Shown: positions 1 through 11,439, numbered from the stretch's first letter. The stretch is 64,000 bases of DNA from Canna indica (GCA_034359265.1 CP136890.1:90669501-90733500); one strand, 5' to 3'. Program-made: numbers and translations. The notes: a model not told the origin generated them from the letters alone.

Positions 1-17
1 ATAATTCTTTTCATAGT

Positions 18-510
18 AAATATGTAGTTCTACCAAGTAGACATTTTTTTTTAACAAAGATAGAAAATCATAATAGGTGACCATATTAGGGATTGAACCC
101 TAGATCTCTAGGCAACATACAACCAGTTGGCACCAAGTAAACACTTTTGCGGAAAGTGTATAATGTGAAGTACAAATTTCAAAATACGCAAATATACGAC
201 TTTAAATATTGGTTTAACGTTCCTAATTAAAATCAATTCTCATATTGAACCAATTTAAGTGCTAAAAAAAAAATTTCATTGTAAATAAGAACTTCTACCA
301 AAGTGTCTAACCGGTTAATACTTTCGCAATGTGGTGTAAAAATTCAAAATTCACGTATATACCACTCCAAATATGTTAGTTTAATGTCCATGAAAATCAA
401 TTCTCATTTCATTGAATCAATTTCAGTGCTAAAAGTAATTTTTCCATCATAAATATGAAGTATTACCAAAGTATCTAACATGTTAGATATTTTTGCGACA
501 GGTAAAATTT
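18..510. repeat. Decayed tandem repeat, period about 169 bp
   Basis: Roughly 2.3 diverged copies lie head to tail. Each begins with an AAATA(T/A)G(A/T)A..TACCAA motif (near 18, 283 and 452) and later carries AAAATCAATTCTCAT followed by AGTGCTAAAA. The first copy is lengthened by the SINE-like insertion at 44-132. The array may continue to the left of the window. Confidence 0.6.
44..132 (-). mobile_element. Short tRNA-derived SINE-like insertion
   Basis: Read on the minus strand, it has an A-box-like TGCCAACTGG, a B-box-like GGTTCAATCC about 30 bp later, and a 9-nt A tail (T run at 44-52). It is flanked by 11-bp direct repeats, CCAAGTAGACA at 33-43 and CCAAGTAAACA at 133-143, with one mismatch. 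The body is only 89 bp, short for a plant SINE, so it may be a truncated copy. The direct repeats are the strongest support. Confidence 0.55.
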
Positions 511-716
511 GTATTATAAAAATTTGATTCTGAATTTAGAAGTTTCGGTCATCATAATCTGGATCTAAAAATTTTCTTTCACCATAATTCAATTTTAGAA
601 AATTGATGATATAGAAAATATAACAACGTCGACTTGGACATAAAATTTGAGAGGGAAACAAGTAGGACAATAAACGAACTTAAATAAAATATAAATTCTA
701 TGTTGTATGATTCGTG

Positions 717-1275
717 TATTCTGAACTTTGGACTTTGTCTCAAATGTATCCTGAATTTTTACTTTACCAAATTGTATCCTGAATTATTAAATTTGTATCA
801 ATTGTATTCTTTCGCTAAAATTTCGTCACCTACTCTGTTAATAGTGTGACGTGGCTTGCACACGTGGATTAAAATATAATTTTTTATATTTTAACACTGT
901 CTCCGTCACCACCTCGTTGAACCACGCTGGAGAAACTGCCGGACCCACCGGAGAAACTGTCGGACCGCGCCGGAGAAACCATCGGACCGGGCCGGAGAAA
1001 TCATCGGATCTCGTTAGTAAACAATTCCAATAGAAAAGGATTCTCCGACGGTTTCTCCGGCGAGGTGGTGATGGAGAAAGTGTTAAAGTATAAAAAATAT
1101 ATTTTAATCGACGTGTGCAAGCCACGTCACATGTACTGTTAACGGGGTAGGTGACGAAATTTTAACGAAGGGATACAATTGATACAAAATTTTCATGATG
1201 CAATTTGGTGAAGTAAAAGTTCAGGATACATTTAAAACAAAATCTAAAGTTCAAGATATATATATTCAGGTAATT
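717..1275. mobile_element. Foldback / long-TIR MITE
   Basis: The left arm (about 717-925) and the reverse complement of the right arm (about 1045-1275) match almost throughout. Both read TGAACTTT, then ATGTATCCTGAA, GTATCAATTGTAT, AAATTTCGTCACCTAC, TGACGTGGCTTGCACACGT and ACACT.TCTCC.TCACCACCTCG. The centre holds repeated GGAGAAACNNTCGGA motifs. There is no transposase. The short reading frames here are by-products of the inverted arms. Superfamily not assigned. Confidence 0.75.
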
Positions 1276-1327
1276 ACCCTTGTTTTTATTATTATAAACA
1301 CTTTTTATTTTTTTCTTCTCTTTATGA

Positions 1328-1666
1328 TAGAGGTGGCAATGGGTCGAGCCCGCTCATGGGCGGAGGGGCCCGGCCCGTCTGTGCCCAAGGGGCGGGCTGG
1401 GCTCGAGCACGCGTGCTGTGCTGGCCCGGTCAAGGCTAGGTCTGACGCGCGTCAGACCTGGCCAGACGTCTGACGCGCGCCAGACCTGATTAATTTAAAA
1501 AATATTATTATTTTTAAAATTTTAAAAGTTTTGGGTCGGCCCGAGCCCGAAGGGGTGGGCTCAGGCTCAGGCTCGGGCTGGGCCTACCCCTTGAATTGTC
1601 GGGCCGTGTACGGCTCGGAGGTGGCCGGGCATGGGCCGGCCCAGACACGACTCATTGGCACCTCTA
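1328..1666. mobile_element. hAT-type MITE, GC-rich
   Basis: The ends are inverted repeats: TAGAGGTGGCAATGGGTCG at the left, and TAGAGGTGCCAATGAGTCG when the right end is reverse-complemented. Flanking 8-bp sequences are CTTTATGA (1320-1327) and CTTTATGG (1667-1674), a duplication with one mismatch. The TAGRGGTG end and 8-bp duplication are typical of hAT elements. The interior has GGGC/GCCC-rich palindromic tracts and no coding capacity. Confidence 0.75.
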
Positions 1667-1832
1667 CTTTATGGTAAACAAAATGAAGGGGAAAAAATAT
1701 TTCTTCCCTCAATTTATGCTAAAATTATTTCAAACGGTCCAGGTGCGATCCATTGTCACCTCTACTTTATGGTAAACAAAATGAAGGGGAAAAAATCTTT
1801 CTTCCCTCAATTTATGCTAAAATTATTTCAAA
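1657..1832. repeat. 97-bp direct duplication
   Basis: A stretch beginning CACCTCTACTTTATGG and ending AAATTATTTCAAAC occurs at about 1658-1735 and again at about 1755-1832, nearly identical. The first copy begins inside the right end of the MITE at 1328-1666, so the duplication happened after that insertion. Confidence 0.85.
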
Positions 1833-2086
1833 CTATTGATTTGTTATTTGTTAGACTGATCACTCTATTTTTTTTATCTTTTAAATTAATACAATAAAAT
1901 TATATTTTATATTTTGAAAAAATGCACCATCCTACATGAATTTTCTGAAATGGACATGAAATATAACTCTTACAGGATAGAATAAAAATGAATTAGTTTT
2001 ACTTTAGTTTATATACTGTTGTCCAAATCTTATTATTATCTTTATTTATTAAAAATTAAAATAGTATATATAATTTATGACCTAAT

Positions 2087-2563
2087 TAGGGATGACAATA
2101 ATACTCGTTTAAGCAGATACTTGCGAGTATGGGGGTTAATATCCTACACGCAGAGATTTTATGGATAATTTTTCTTATCCATTTATTATATGGGGCGGGT
2201 ATGAAAATTATAGTACCCGTACCCGTGGGTACCCATTACCCGTAAAAAAATAAGTAAATTATAAAAATACCCCTTATACATATACTAGAAGATCTTATGT
2301 TGAAGACCTTATATTGATATTGATAAATATTTGTAATTCATATTTGAAGACATTGTGTTTATATTTGAAGACCTTAATAAAATATTATAATTTATTAAAT
2401 GAGTACTCGCCAATATCCGTGAGGATTCGTCCCACCGCAAGGAATTAAATAGGTATCCATTTTTGATACCCGTGGGGAATTAAACGGGTAGCAGATACAC
2501 ATATGTTTCGCAGGGCGGATAGTGGGTACCCCACGTACTCGTCCCGCCCTGTTGATATCCCTA
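2087..2563. mobile_element. hAT-type MITE
   Basis: Inverted ends read TAGGGATGACAATAATACTCG-like at the left and TAGGGATATCAACAGGGCGG on the reverse complement of the right. They are flanked by a perfect 8-bp target duplication, GACCTAAT, at 2079-2086 and 2564-2571. The interior repeats GGGTACCC-like palindromes. No coding capacity. Confidence 0.85.
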
Positions 2564-2589
2564 GACCTAATTTTATTTTATCATTCCAT

Positions 2590-3030
2590 TCAAGTAGAAC
2601 CGATAATTTTTGGCCCGGGCTGATAGCTCGGTCCGGCCCAGCCCGATAAAATTGGGTTCGGGTTGATATTTATTGTGCTTGGGCCGTCATCGGGCCACTC
2701 CGATAAGGCTCGAACTCTTAACGTGTCGAGCTGGGCCAAGTGTTATCGAGTTGACCGGATAGGATAGCCCAATAAACAATATAGGAACGGGGTATTAATG
2801 GGTTTAAAACTTGTTTGTTATCGAGCTATCAGGCTGAATTTGGCATGATAAGCCAATTCAACCCCTATTATTTCGTTTTTGGTGTTATCGGGCTAAATAG
2901 GTCGGCTCGACCCGTTATTATTCGCGTCGTACTAGGTCAGGTTCGAAAATTTTCAAGTTGGGCCGACTTGGGCATGAATTTTTATCGAGTTGGGCCGGCC
3001 AGCCCGATTTACATTCAAGTGTTTTTATAG
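2590..3030. repeat. GC-rich repeat-like block of unknown class
   Basis: A block dense in GGGCC, GCCCGAT and TTATCGAG(T/C)T words stands out from AT-rich surroundings. The style resembles GC-rich hAT MITEs, but I found no convincing terminal inverted repeat or target duplication. The open frame through it has no recognisable protein features. Confidence 0.4.
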
Positions 3031-3655
3031 TATCTTGAACAGAAACACATGTTCAATGCACATTTTTTTAGAGGAAGAAAAAAATAATGAGTAAAATTGT
3101 GGATTTATCAAATAAAGAGATTAATAAATGATATTTTATTCAATATTGATTATGAAATTAATAATTTGATTTTTAATTATTTTTTTTTAAAAAAAATGTA
3201 CGCTATACGTACATGCATTTATTTAAGTAAATTGACAGCGTTTAAACCGAAAAATAAAGTAAATCTATATTATAAACTACACTCATTATTTTATTTTATT
3301 TAGAATAAAATTTGAATGATGTTACACTAAAGAAAAATTAATCCTAACAAATATAAAATATGAAAACAATTATCTTTCACAGTAAATACTAAATACATGA
3401 AAAGCAAATATATAACTTTTCCTTGCGCAAGATACACATTTTTTTTAAAATGTATTTGTCAAGAAAAAAAAAGAGTTTTGTTATTCATCTCAGTACTCAA
3501 AATGCTCTTATATGTTATTTTAATAAAATATAATATAATATTTTTATTTTAATAAAATAATATATTGAACATGAACAAAATTTAGCCTCTCCTCTCATCT
3601 TCTATCTTATTTTCGTGGTGAATCTTGTTTTTTGACCACCACATGTGCCTTGAAA
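3031..3655. other. AT-rich intergenic DNA, nothing recognised
   Basis: Very AT-rich sequence with A and T runs. I see no gene, RNA gene or bounded repeat. Confidence 0.5.
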
Positions 3656-3799
3656 GTGCATCATCACTACTAATCTTAACCGTCATAACATCTTAACATA
3701 TTATATTGTCTGATCTCTTGTTTCTCAAGTGCATCATCACTATTTATCTTAACGGTCATAATATCTTATCATATTATATTGTCTTATCTCTTGTTTCTT
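3656..3799. repeat. 72-bp tandem duplication
   Basis: Two adjacent copies (3656-3727 and 3728-3799) both start AGTGCATCATCACT and run through CTTAAC(C/G)GTCATAA and ATATTATATTGTCT to CTCTTGTTTCT, with a few substitutions. Confidence 0.85.
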
Positions 3800-3816
3800 G
3801 TCACCGCTAACATTTG

Positions 3817-4212
3817 CATTGTGTTTAGACAAATTTGAGTAAGAGATTTGAAGGGAAAGGATTTGAAGATTTTTGAAAGAATTTAAAAAACTTTATTTGG
3901 TTATATTCTATAAGAGATTTGAAGAAATTTGGTAGACCATTATGCCATCATTTATAATAATAAAGTTTTTTATTCGATGGATATTTATATAATTTAACTT
4001 TTTTTATTCATTGATCATCACAACTTTTTCAAAATCCTCTAAAATGAGAGATTTTGAAAATAAATTCTTGGAGGAATTTCAAATCCCTTCAAACCTTTTT
4101 TTTTTCAAAAAAAAATATCCAAACAGAATATTTTGAATCTCTTCAAGTCTCTCCCCATCTAAATCTCTCTAAAATCTTTCAAAACTCTCAAACTCTCAAT
4201 CCAAACATAGTG
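3817..4212. mobile_element. Inverted-repeat MITE-like element
   Basis: The left end CATTGTGTTTAGACAAATTT and the reverse complement of the right end, CACTATGTTTGGATTGAGAG, match imperfectly. The similarity continues inwards through GAGATTTGAAG-type words on both arms. About 396 bp, AT-rich, no coding capacity. I could not define a clean target duplication, so the ends are approximate. Confidence 0.55.
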
Positions 4213-4275
4213 GGTTAACAATACATGAAGATTAGGATTTGAAAAATAAGAAAGAAAAAATTGGAGAAAAATATT

Positions 4276-4288
4276 AAGGGAAGGTGTC
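4276..4288 (+). repeat. Left target-site duplication of the LINE
   Basis: AAGGGAAGGTGTC here is repeated exactly at 22951-22963, just past the LINE's A-rich tail. It marks the insertion site of the LINE. Confidence 0.9.
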
Positions 4289-4315
4289 AGGGCCAACTCG
4301 ACTAGCTAATACGGG

Positions 4316-6637
4316 ATGATGTCCAAGGTGAGTTCCCCTTCTCGGGTGACGCCCTCCCCTTCTCCGGTGGTGCCCTCCCCCTCTCCGGTGCCCACCCAGC
4401 TGGTGCCCTTTCCTGCCTCTGTTCCTAGCGCTCCTCTGCGTGGTTCTGTTCTGAGCTCGGGTGATGACGAATGGGTCACGGTGAATCGACGTAGGAATCG
4501 TCGTCATGTTTCCTTTGCGATGGCCCCTGCGCCGTCCTCTGAGCTTTGGGTTCGCTCAGGCTCATTCGCTGATGTGGTCCAAAGACCTACGGCCCCTTCT
4601 CCTTCAGTCTCATTGCCCACCTCCTTGAACTCCAAGGATGCAGGGGTTGTCCAACAAGTCTTCGACTCCTCGGCTTTCCTTGCTAGGCTGAAGACTATGG
4701 GACATTGTTTCAATTGTTGTGGCAAGGGTCACCGTAGCTCCCATTGTCGTTAGCCTCGTAAATGTTTCAGATGCCATCGGAATGGTCATCGGGTCCGAGG
4801 CTGACCTCTCAATGTGGCTGCGTCTCCCATCCCCTCGTCGGCGTCCGAGTCTGTCCTTCATGAGAGCACTGGCTCTTCTCCTCCCGTTCGGATTGTTACG
4901 ACCCCTGCCGCTGCGGCCTCCCATCCACCTCGTGCAGCGAATATCTGTGACACAATGAATCGTCCGACGACTATCGAGCTTTTCCTTCCTCCTTCGGAAT
5001 AAACTCTCAATCACGTCGGCTACCTTGCGGCAAGGTGTATACTTGTCTCTGTTCAGGGCTCTCTTGGTGGTTCTCAGAACATCGCTGGCTTCCTTGCGTC
5101 ATGCTTCTGAGATCATGCGGTGCATAGTAGTCGATGGAAGCAGCATCGCATTTCATCTTCCCGCTTCCTGATCACTACTCCTCCGGGCTTTGACTCTTAT
5201 TACAAGAATACTCTTATCAAACAACGTCTTTTCCATTGGCAATCTGCTTCACTGGTTGTTGAGGACTGGAATGAAGATGATGCCTTCGTCGTGGTCCGTC
5301 CGTTCAAACTCTGCGTGGGATTGGAACTCAAAGGCCTTCCCATGATTTTTTGGAACGAGAGTGCCCTCTCTGTCCTGGTGGGGTCTTTCGATGACTTCGA
5401 CGCGATCGATGGCCGCTCCGTGAGATGGTCGCAGTTCGATTCATGTCGTATTCGGATCAGAGTTCACTCCCTCCAGTGCATTCCCCGAATCATTCATGCG
5501 GTGACAGAATGGCGTAGGTATTCTGTCCAAGTAGGCATCTCTTGGTTCAGATGGATTTATGGCGATTTTTCCTCTCCTCTAGGAAGTGATTTCGACCTAA
5601 GTGGTCATGATCCCGATGACGACTTGGATCTCGGTGGCTCTCCGGGGCCTGTTCTGCCTCTTGTCCCTTCTGCTTCCTCGGAGGGTCACGAGAAGGTTTT
5701 TTGTTGCCTCCGTCGCTCTCCCCTCTGCAGTTCAGTCGATGCTTGAGGAGGCGTCGAGTGTTAGTGCGTCTCTGGTGCCTGTTCCACTGGTTTTCTCTAG
5801 GATGTGCTCTGATCTCGGGTCATCGCTTGCTCAGGCGGTGCCTTCGGCGACACCTAAAACTTGGTCGCCCCCGATCGAGGTGGAAGATGGTACGATTGTG
5901 TCAGAAACGACTGCTGCGTGTGATGAGGTGGCGTGCACGATTCTGACACATGATTACAATCGCGTTGCAACGGAGAATGCCCTTCCATTTCCGGATGCTA
6001 GCTTGGTTTTGCCTTCTCCTTCCGCCTCCACACCTCACCTTTTTGGTGATTTGGTGTTGTCGGCTTGTGACGCTTGTGCTCAAACGTCAATCCCCTGTGG
6101 CTCTGCTCGTGCCAGGTTGCCCGCCTTGGTTGTTTTTTGCCATTTTTATTCCAGATGCATGAGTTTCATGCCCCTTTTCTTCGGGCTTGGTGGGCCATGG
6201 GGGCCCAATTTCTTTTGGATTCGGGTCTCGCTGTTGAGTTGATTTCGAATGGTTTTCTTCGGTCCGGGTTGAGAATCGTTCTCTCCTTAAGTCCTCTTCC
6301 TCGGGCGGAGGAACTCCCTATTTCAAATCATCATCCGTGTTCTCTTCTACATCAAAACTCGAAACTTAATTCTCTTGCGAGGTTTCATGATATCTCTAGA
6401 CTGGGTCCTACTACTCCGACTCCTGATCGTTTTGGGTCATTGAACAATGCCTCGACGATCACCTACCGGCGTAAACGACCTCGCGTTGTGGTGTCGGCTG
6501 TTCGGCGGGGCAACCAGTTGCGATCTTCTACGTCCTCTCCAGGCAGTTCTCTACGTCGCGCCTCTACTCGTAAGGCGGCTTTGAATAGTGATCGAGAGGC
6601 GGCTGCGACTCTCGTTGAAATGGAGTCGTCCTCATGC
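4316..6637 (+). pseudogene. LINE ORF1 (zinc-knuckle nucleic-acid-binding protein), broken
   Basis: ORF1 starts with MMSKVSS at 4316. It has a Ser/Pro-rich N-terminus, then a CCHC zinc knuckle CFNCCGKGHRSSHC (about 4707-4748). After an in-frame stop comes a second knuckle (CFRCHRNGH) whose last Cys is lost. A middle region at about 5120-5560 (ELKGLPMIFWNESA, then WSQFDSCRIRIRV and IPRIIHAV) resembles the domain that follows the knuckles in LINE ORF1 proteins of monocots, as I recall them. The C-terminal part ends near 6637 (VEMESSSC). Several frames must be joined, so it is a pseudogene. In this family ORF1 binds the element RNA. Confidence 0.8.
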
Positions 6638-6646
6638 TAGGACAAT

Positions 6647-6665
6647 CCCCCCCCCCCCCCCCCCC
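6647..6665 (+). repeat. Poly-C tract between LINE ORF1 and ORF2
   Basis: A run of 19 C residues lies in the spacer just after the ORF1 stop. Confidence 0.9.
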
Positions 6666-6863
6666 GGAAGGGTCTTTTTTTGCTCTGTAGCAGCTAACTC
6701 TCTTTTTGCCTTGCCAATAGGAACATGTTATGTCCGTGGGCTTCTCTTTTGCGGCTTCCATTCCTTCTGTTGAGTGGGCACTAGCTGGCTTTGGTCCAGT
6801 TGGTGACGCTGTCTAAATTGCTTGTGTTCTATTGGACTTGTGGTTTTCTTTTTCTCTATTATT

Positions 6864-9800
6864 ATGGTTGCTACAAATTTTGGCGCTTTATTCTGGAATG
6901 TCAGGGGCTTATGCAGATTAACCAAGAGGGTTATGGTCAAAAACTATTGTAGAGAACTTGGTTGCTCAGCCATTGCTCTAAGTGAAACAAAGGCGGCTCC
7001 AGTCTCCTCAAGCTTCATTCGACAGTGCTCGGGCTTTCATTCACCCGCTTTCATTACCAAAGATTATGTTGGCTTATTCGGGGGTCAATTGCTCATTTGG
7101 GATGAGTCGGTGTGGAACTGCATCCACACCCATGTTGGATAATTTTTGTTGTTGGCTAGACTGGAATTAAGAAAATCCAAGCAACTTTTCACATTCGTAT
7201 GTGTTGATGGACTGCCGTGTAGTACCGGTAGGCACGTTTTCTTTTTTGAGCTTGATGATATGTTACGCTCATATATTGAGAATCTCATTATTGGTGGTGA
7301 TTTTAACGTCACTCGCTTTGTTCATGAGCGGCGGAATTGTTCGAGATTAACTCATGATTCAGATGCACTCTCTTGCCTTATTGTTGATCACGAACTTCTT
7401 GATTTGCCAATCAAGGGCAAGGCCTTCACCTGGTCTAACAATCAACAACCGCCTTCCTTGGCCAAACTAGATCGAGTATTGGTCTCTTCTTCCTCCCTCC
7501 AACTATTGCCCGCGACTTTGGTGATTGGAGGAGAACGACAACTATCGGATCACAATGCACTTATCTTCAGGGGTTGCCCATTCTTTTGGTAATCACAGTA
7601 AGCGCTTTCGGATGGAATGCTTTTGGCTTCAAAAACCTGGTTTTTGAAATATTATTCTTTCGGCCAGGAATGCGCCTTTTGTGGAAGCCTCTGCGTCGAC
7701 AAGATGAATAAAGAGATGGAAGCAGCTACATCGAATTCTTCTTGTTTGGGCCGCACAATCAAGAAAAGATCAAAATGCTAATAGAATGAAACTTGAATTG
7801 GAAATTGAGGCCCTAAATGTCAAAGCTGAAATTTTTGGCCTCTCTACTACAGAACTGTCATCTCTTAAAACTTTGAAAGGCAATCTGGATTTGATTTACA
7901 AGGATGAGGATACTTTTTGGAGACAAATGGCCAAGCGCAGATGGATTAAGGAAGGAGACCTAAATACTCGTTATTTTCACCATTGGGCCACCCAAGGTAA
8001 AATTGGATCCACCATCTTGACTCGGAGGTGGGAGAGGTGACAAATGATGAGATGATGGCTGATCTTCTTCGGAATTTGTACAAGGGGCTGCTTGGTAAGA
8101 AGATTAACCCTCTGCTTCGAATTGATTGGAGTAGTTTGAACATTCCTCCTCTACCCGGGCATCATTTGTTGGACTCTCCTTTCACCCTTGAGGAGATTCG
8201 GGATGTCATCTTTGATTTGGGCTCCTTTAAAGCCCCCGGTCCCGACGGTCTTCTTTTGGAATTCTTTCGTGTCTATTGGGACACCATTCAAAGTGATCTC
8301 CTTCTTATCTTCACTGAGATATTTAATGGCCCTTCTACTATAAGAAAGTTTAACTTTGGACATATTGTTCTTATTCCTAAGAAGGAGGGACCCTCCTCGG
8401 TTCGGGACTTACAGACCAATTAGTCTTGAATATAGTATTGTTTGCATTTTCTCTAGGGTTCTCGCTCGCCGACTGAAGCCGCTTATGGGTGAGCTGATCG
8501 GCCGAAATCAATTTGCCTACATGGAAGGGAGAAGTACCTTAGACTATTTTATGGGTGTTCATGAAACCGTGTAGGCTTGCAAGCAATTTAATGAGGATGG
8601 TATCCTATTCAAAGTCGACTACGAGAAGGCTTTTGACTCTATCAATTGGAGCTTCATTCAGGAGATGTTGGTGTCCCGCGGCTTTCCTCCTTTGTGGCTG
8701 AATTGGTTTCCCTTCTTCTTGACACCGACTCGGCGCTTATCACTAATGGGAGCATCAGTACTTAATTTCTTTCGGCACCGTAGGGGTGTTCGTCAAGGGA
8801 ACCCGCTATCACCATTTATTTTCAACCTGACATTGGATTGCTTCTCTAAATTGCTTGACCTTGCAATCCGAAATGGCTAAATCTCGAGGGTCTTGAACAA
8901 TATGATTGAGGGTAGAGTCTCCCACTTTATGTTTGCGAACGATCTTATTCTCTTTTGTAAGAATGAAGACTCTAGTCTTCGAAATTTGCTCTTGCTGTTG
9001 AAATATTTTGAGCTAGTGGCAGGCCTGAAAGTCAACTTGGCCAAGTCTAGTATCCTTTGCTTAAAGACTGATCAAGATTTGTCAAATAACCTAACCTTGG
9101 AGATTGAATGCCAAGTTTCTTCCTTCTCTATGAGCTATTTGGGCCTTCCCCTCAGGGCAGGAAAGTTGTGTAGAGCCGATTGGCTCCAACTCATCTCTCG
9201 GTTTGATGCTCGGTTGGGTAATTGGCATGGTCAGCTCCTTTCGCGGGCCGATCGTCTCACCCTTATTAATAGCGTCATCACCGCCTCCACGGCTTATCTC
9301 CTATCCTTGTTTCAAGCACCGAAGTGGGTCCTCAACCGTATTGACTCAAGAAGACAGAAATTCTTTTGGGTTGGACAAGATAATATCTCTACGAATGGGA
9401 AATGCTTGGTTTCCTGGGATTCTATCACTTGCTCGAAAATTGAGGGAGGACTGGGTATTCTTGACTTGCGAGCTCACAACCAAGCGAGACTTGGCACCTG
9501 GCTTTGGAGGTTGATCAATAGATGTGATCACTTATGAGTTAACATTCTTACGTGCCTATATGGGGACTACCGTTTATGGTCTATTGGCGGGTCTTTTGCT
9601 AGACGAGCTTCACCGATTTGGAGGGACCTTTGCAACTTACTCGAAGTATTTATTCCGGGCATATCCTTCCAAGTCGACTTTGGCGCTACGGTCAAATTAT
9701 GGATGGATAGATGGCTTTATGGGGCGCGGTTGGCCGATAAGTACCCTTCTTTCTTTCATCGTGCGAGTACTTCGGACTATTTTATCTCAAAAGCTAGAAT

Positions 9801-10391
9801 TCTTAATAGTTCAAATATATGTGTTGGCTGAGATGTGTCTTTCACGGCATTGGTGGATAATGATATGCTGCTCTCTTTAAACAGAGACCTTGAGACTATT
9901 CAACACTTTATAGGGGATGATCAGATTCGTTGAAGTGGACCAAAGATGGTATCTTCTCTACGAAAAGTCTGTACTTCTTGCTTAATTATCGCGGGGTACT
10001 GGATAGGTTCTATGGTTTCCTATGGCGCACCAAGCTTCCTCCAAAAATATCAATCTTCGGGTGGCTCCGGTCAGGGGAAAGACTTCTTACTCGGGATATA
10101 GTTGCTCGATAGGGCATCATGGCGGATTCAATGTGGGCTTTGTGTTACTGGTCGGGAATCTCATGAGCATCTCTTTAAGTCTTGTCCGTTCAGTTGTGCT
10201 GGTTGGAGGATATTTCTGTCACTATTGCACAGCTCTTTCTTCCCACTTTCGGCTTCACCATGGAATTCCTCGATTGGCAGTTCCTCTAGAGCTGCATGCA
10301 AGCGCGCATGCTTGAACCTGGTTTGGTCTTCGTTCATTTGGTTGGAGAGAAACTCTAGGATATTCAGAGATGAATCCTCCTCACTTCAAGC
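6864..10391 (+). pseudogene. LINE ORF2 (endonuclease / reverse transcriptase), part before the CACTA insertion
   Basis: The start is MVATNFGALFWNVRG at 6864. Endonuclease motifs follow: WNVRG, SETK, GGDFN (about 7293) and SDHNAL (about 7549). RT motifs include FKAPGPDG (about 8229), LIPKK, RPIS, FDSINW (about 8633), GVRQGNPLSPFIF (about 8788) and SYLGLPL (about 9135). The catalytic FADD box reads FAND at about 8935, losing the second Asp-box residue. A zf-RVT-like stretch (FLWRTKLPPKISIFGW) lies near 10016. Stops at about 7140, 7590, 8422, 8572, 8878 and 9535, together with shifts, break it. The frame ends at 10391 in SSSLQA and resumes at 22731. Confidence 0.9.
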
Positions 10392-10419
10392 CACTACTAA
10401 AAAAATGGCTTTTTTCTGT

Positions 10420-10650
10420 AGCTCATTTGTAATAGTACAGGATGCGGTCACAGATGCGATGGTTCTACGACCGACATCCATTTGGGCCGCGGACTGGCCA
10501 GGGTTGCGATGGCATTGCGACCGCCTTGAGTGCCGTCGCAAAATAGCGACGACACTACGACCACCTCGAATGTCGACGCAATATGGCGATGGTTTGGCAA
10601 CCATTTGTGATTATCATGTTGCGACCGCTTATTTGCGACCGCTGAGGCCA
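10420..10650. repeat. CACTA left subterminal repeat array
   Basis: Repeated, partly inverted short motifs built on GCGACCGC, GCGACGG and ATTGCGACC fill this stretch and are matched by the right array at 22320-22700. In En/Spm elements such motifs bind TNPA. The binding role here is inferred from position and repetition. Confidence 0.8.
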
Positions 10651-10655
10651 TCGAG

Positions 10656-11396
10656 GTTGATCCTTTCATTCAAAAATTTGACACGAAAGTTCGTACACAA
10701 ACACCGAATATATCCGAGGAAGAATTACAAGATAAACGTAGCACAGAATTTTCAAATTGGTTCAAAACTTGGTCGAGTGAACATATTCAAGAAATAGATA
10801 ATAAATTACTTGAGTTAGCATGTGGACCGTCACGACTAGTCTTATGCTATAACAAATACTTTGTGAATGGATATAAATTTCATACAAATGAGTACTCAAC
10901 CACAAAGAAGACAATGAATGCTGGTGTTTGTGTTAAAGGCTCCACTTGGATTGATTATGATTGTGATTTCTACGCACTGTTTGAGGAAGTACTTGAACTT
11001 CAATAGCGTCGAATAAGTCTTTTATTTTGGCATCACAAGCGCAATAAGTATATTACACAAAATATCCAGGCAGACGAAGAGATAGATCGGAATGGCGGGT
11101 AGTGTGTAAGACTAAGGCACGATTGAGGATTGATCCAATGGCAGATGATAATGATACTACAAGATTTGTATTAGGTGATTTTTATCAGGAAGATGATCCT
11201 CCAATAGTTGAAGTTGTGGGTCAAACACTTGAAGATGAAAATTTAGTCGTTGCACAAGGTCTGGCTGAAGAAAGTATTGAGTATTGATGTTGAACCAGAT
11301 GATGTAGAAGATGAGAATATTTGTGAAGATGAAGAGACAAGTGAAGAAGAAAACGACTCAATCGATTATTATTCAGATGATATCGATGATTAATGT
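10656..11396 (+). pseudogene. tnpD-like CACTA transposase, C-terminal remnant
   Basis: Open from 10656 to a stop at 11004-11006. It includes ACGPSRLVLCYNKYFVNGYKF, then HTNEY..KKTMNAGVCVKGS and DFYALFEEVLEL, the signature of the C-terminal region of plant En/Spm TNPD proteins (DUF4216 area). The following part in the usual protein (VLFKCDWFD-type segment) is absent. The frame picks up at about 11015 with SFILASQAQ, a stop, then YYTKYPG..EWRVVCKTK and a very acidic tail ending near 11392. The catalytic N-terminal two thirds are missing, and the left subterminal array abuts the remnant directly. Confidence 0.85.
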
Positions 11397-11439
11397 GTAA
11401 TATATATATATATATATCGATGATTATTATTCAGATGAT

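Noticed and set aside
4814..6242. Several overlapping ORFs between the LINE knuckle and ORF2 as independent genes
   Set aside because: They are fragments of one frameshifted ORF1.
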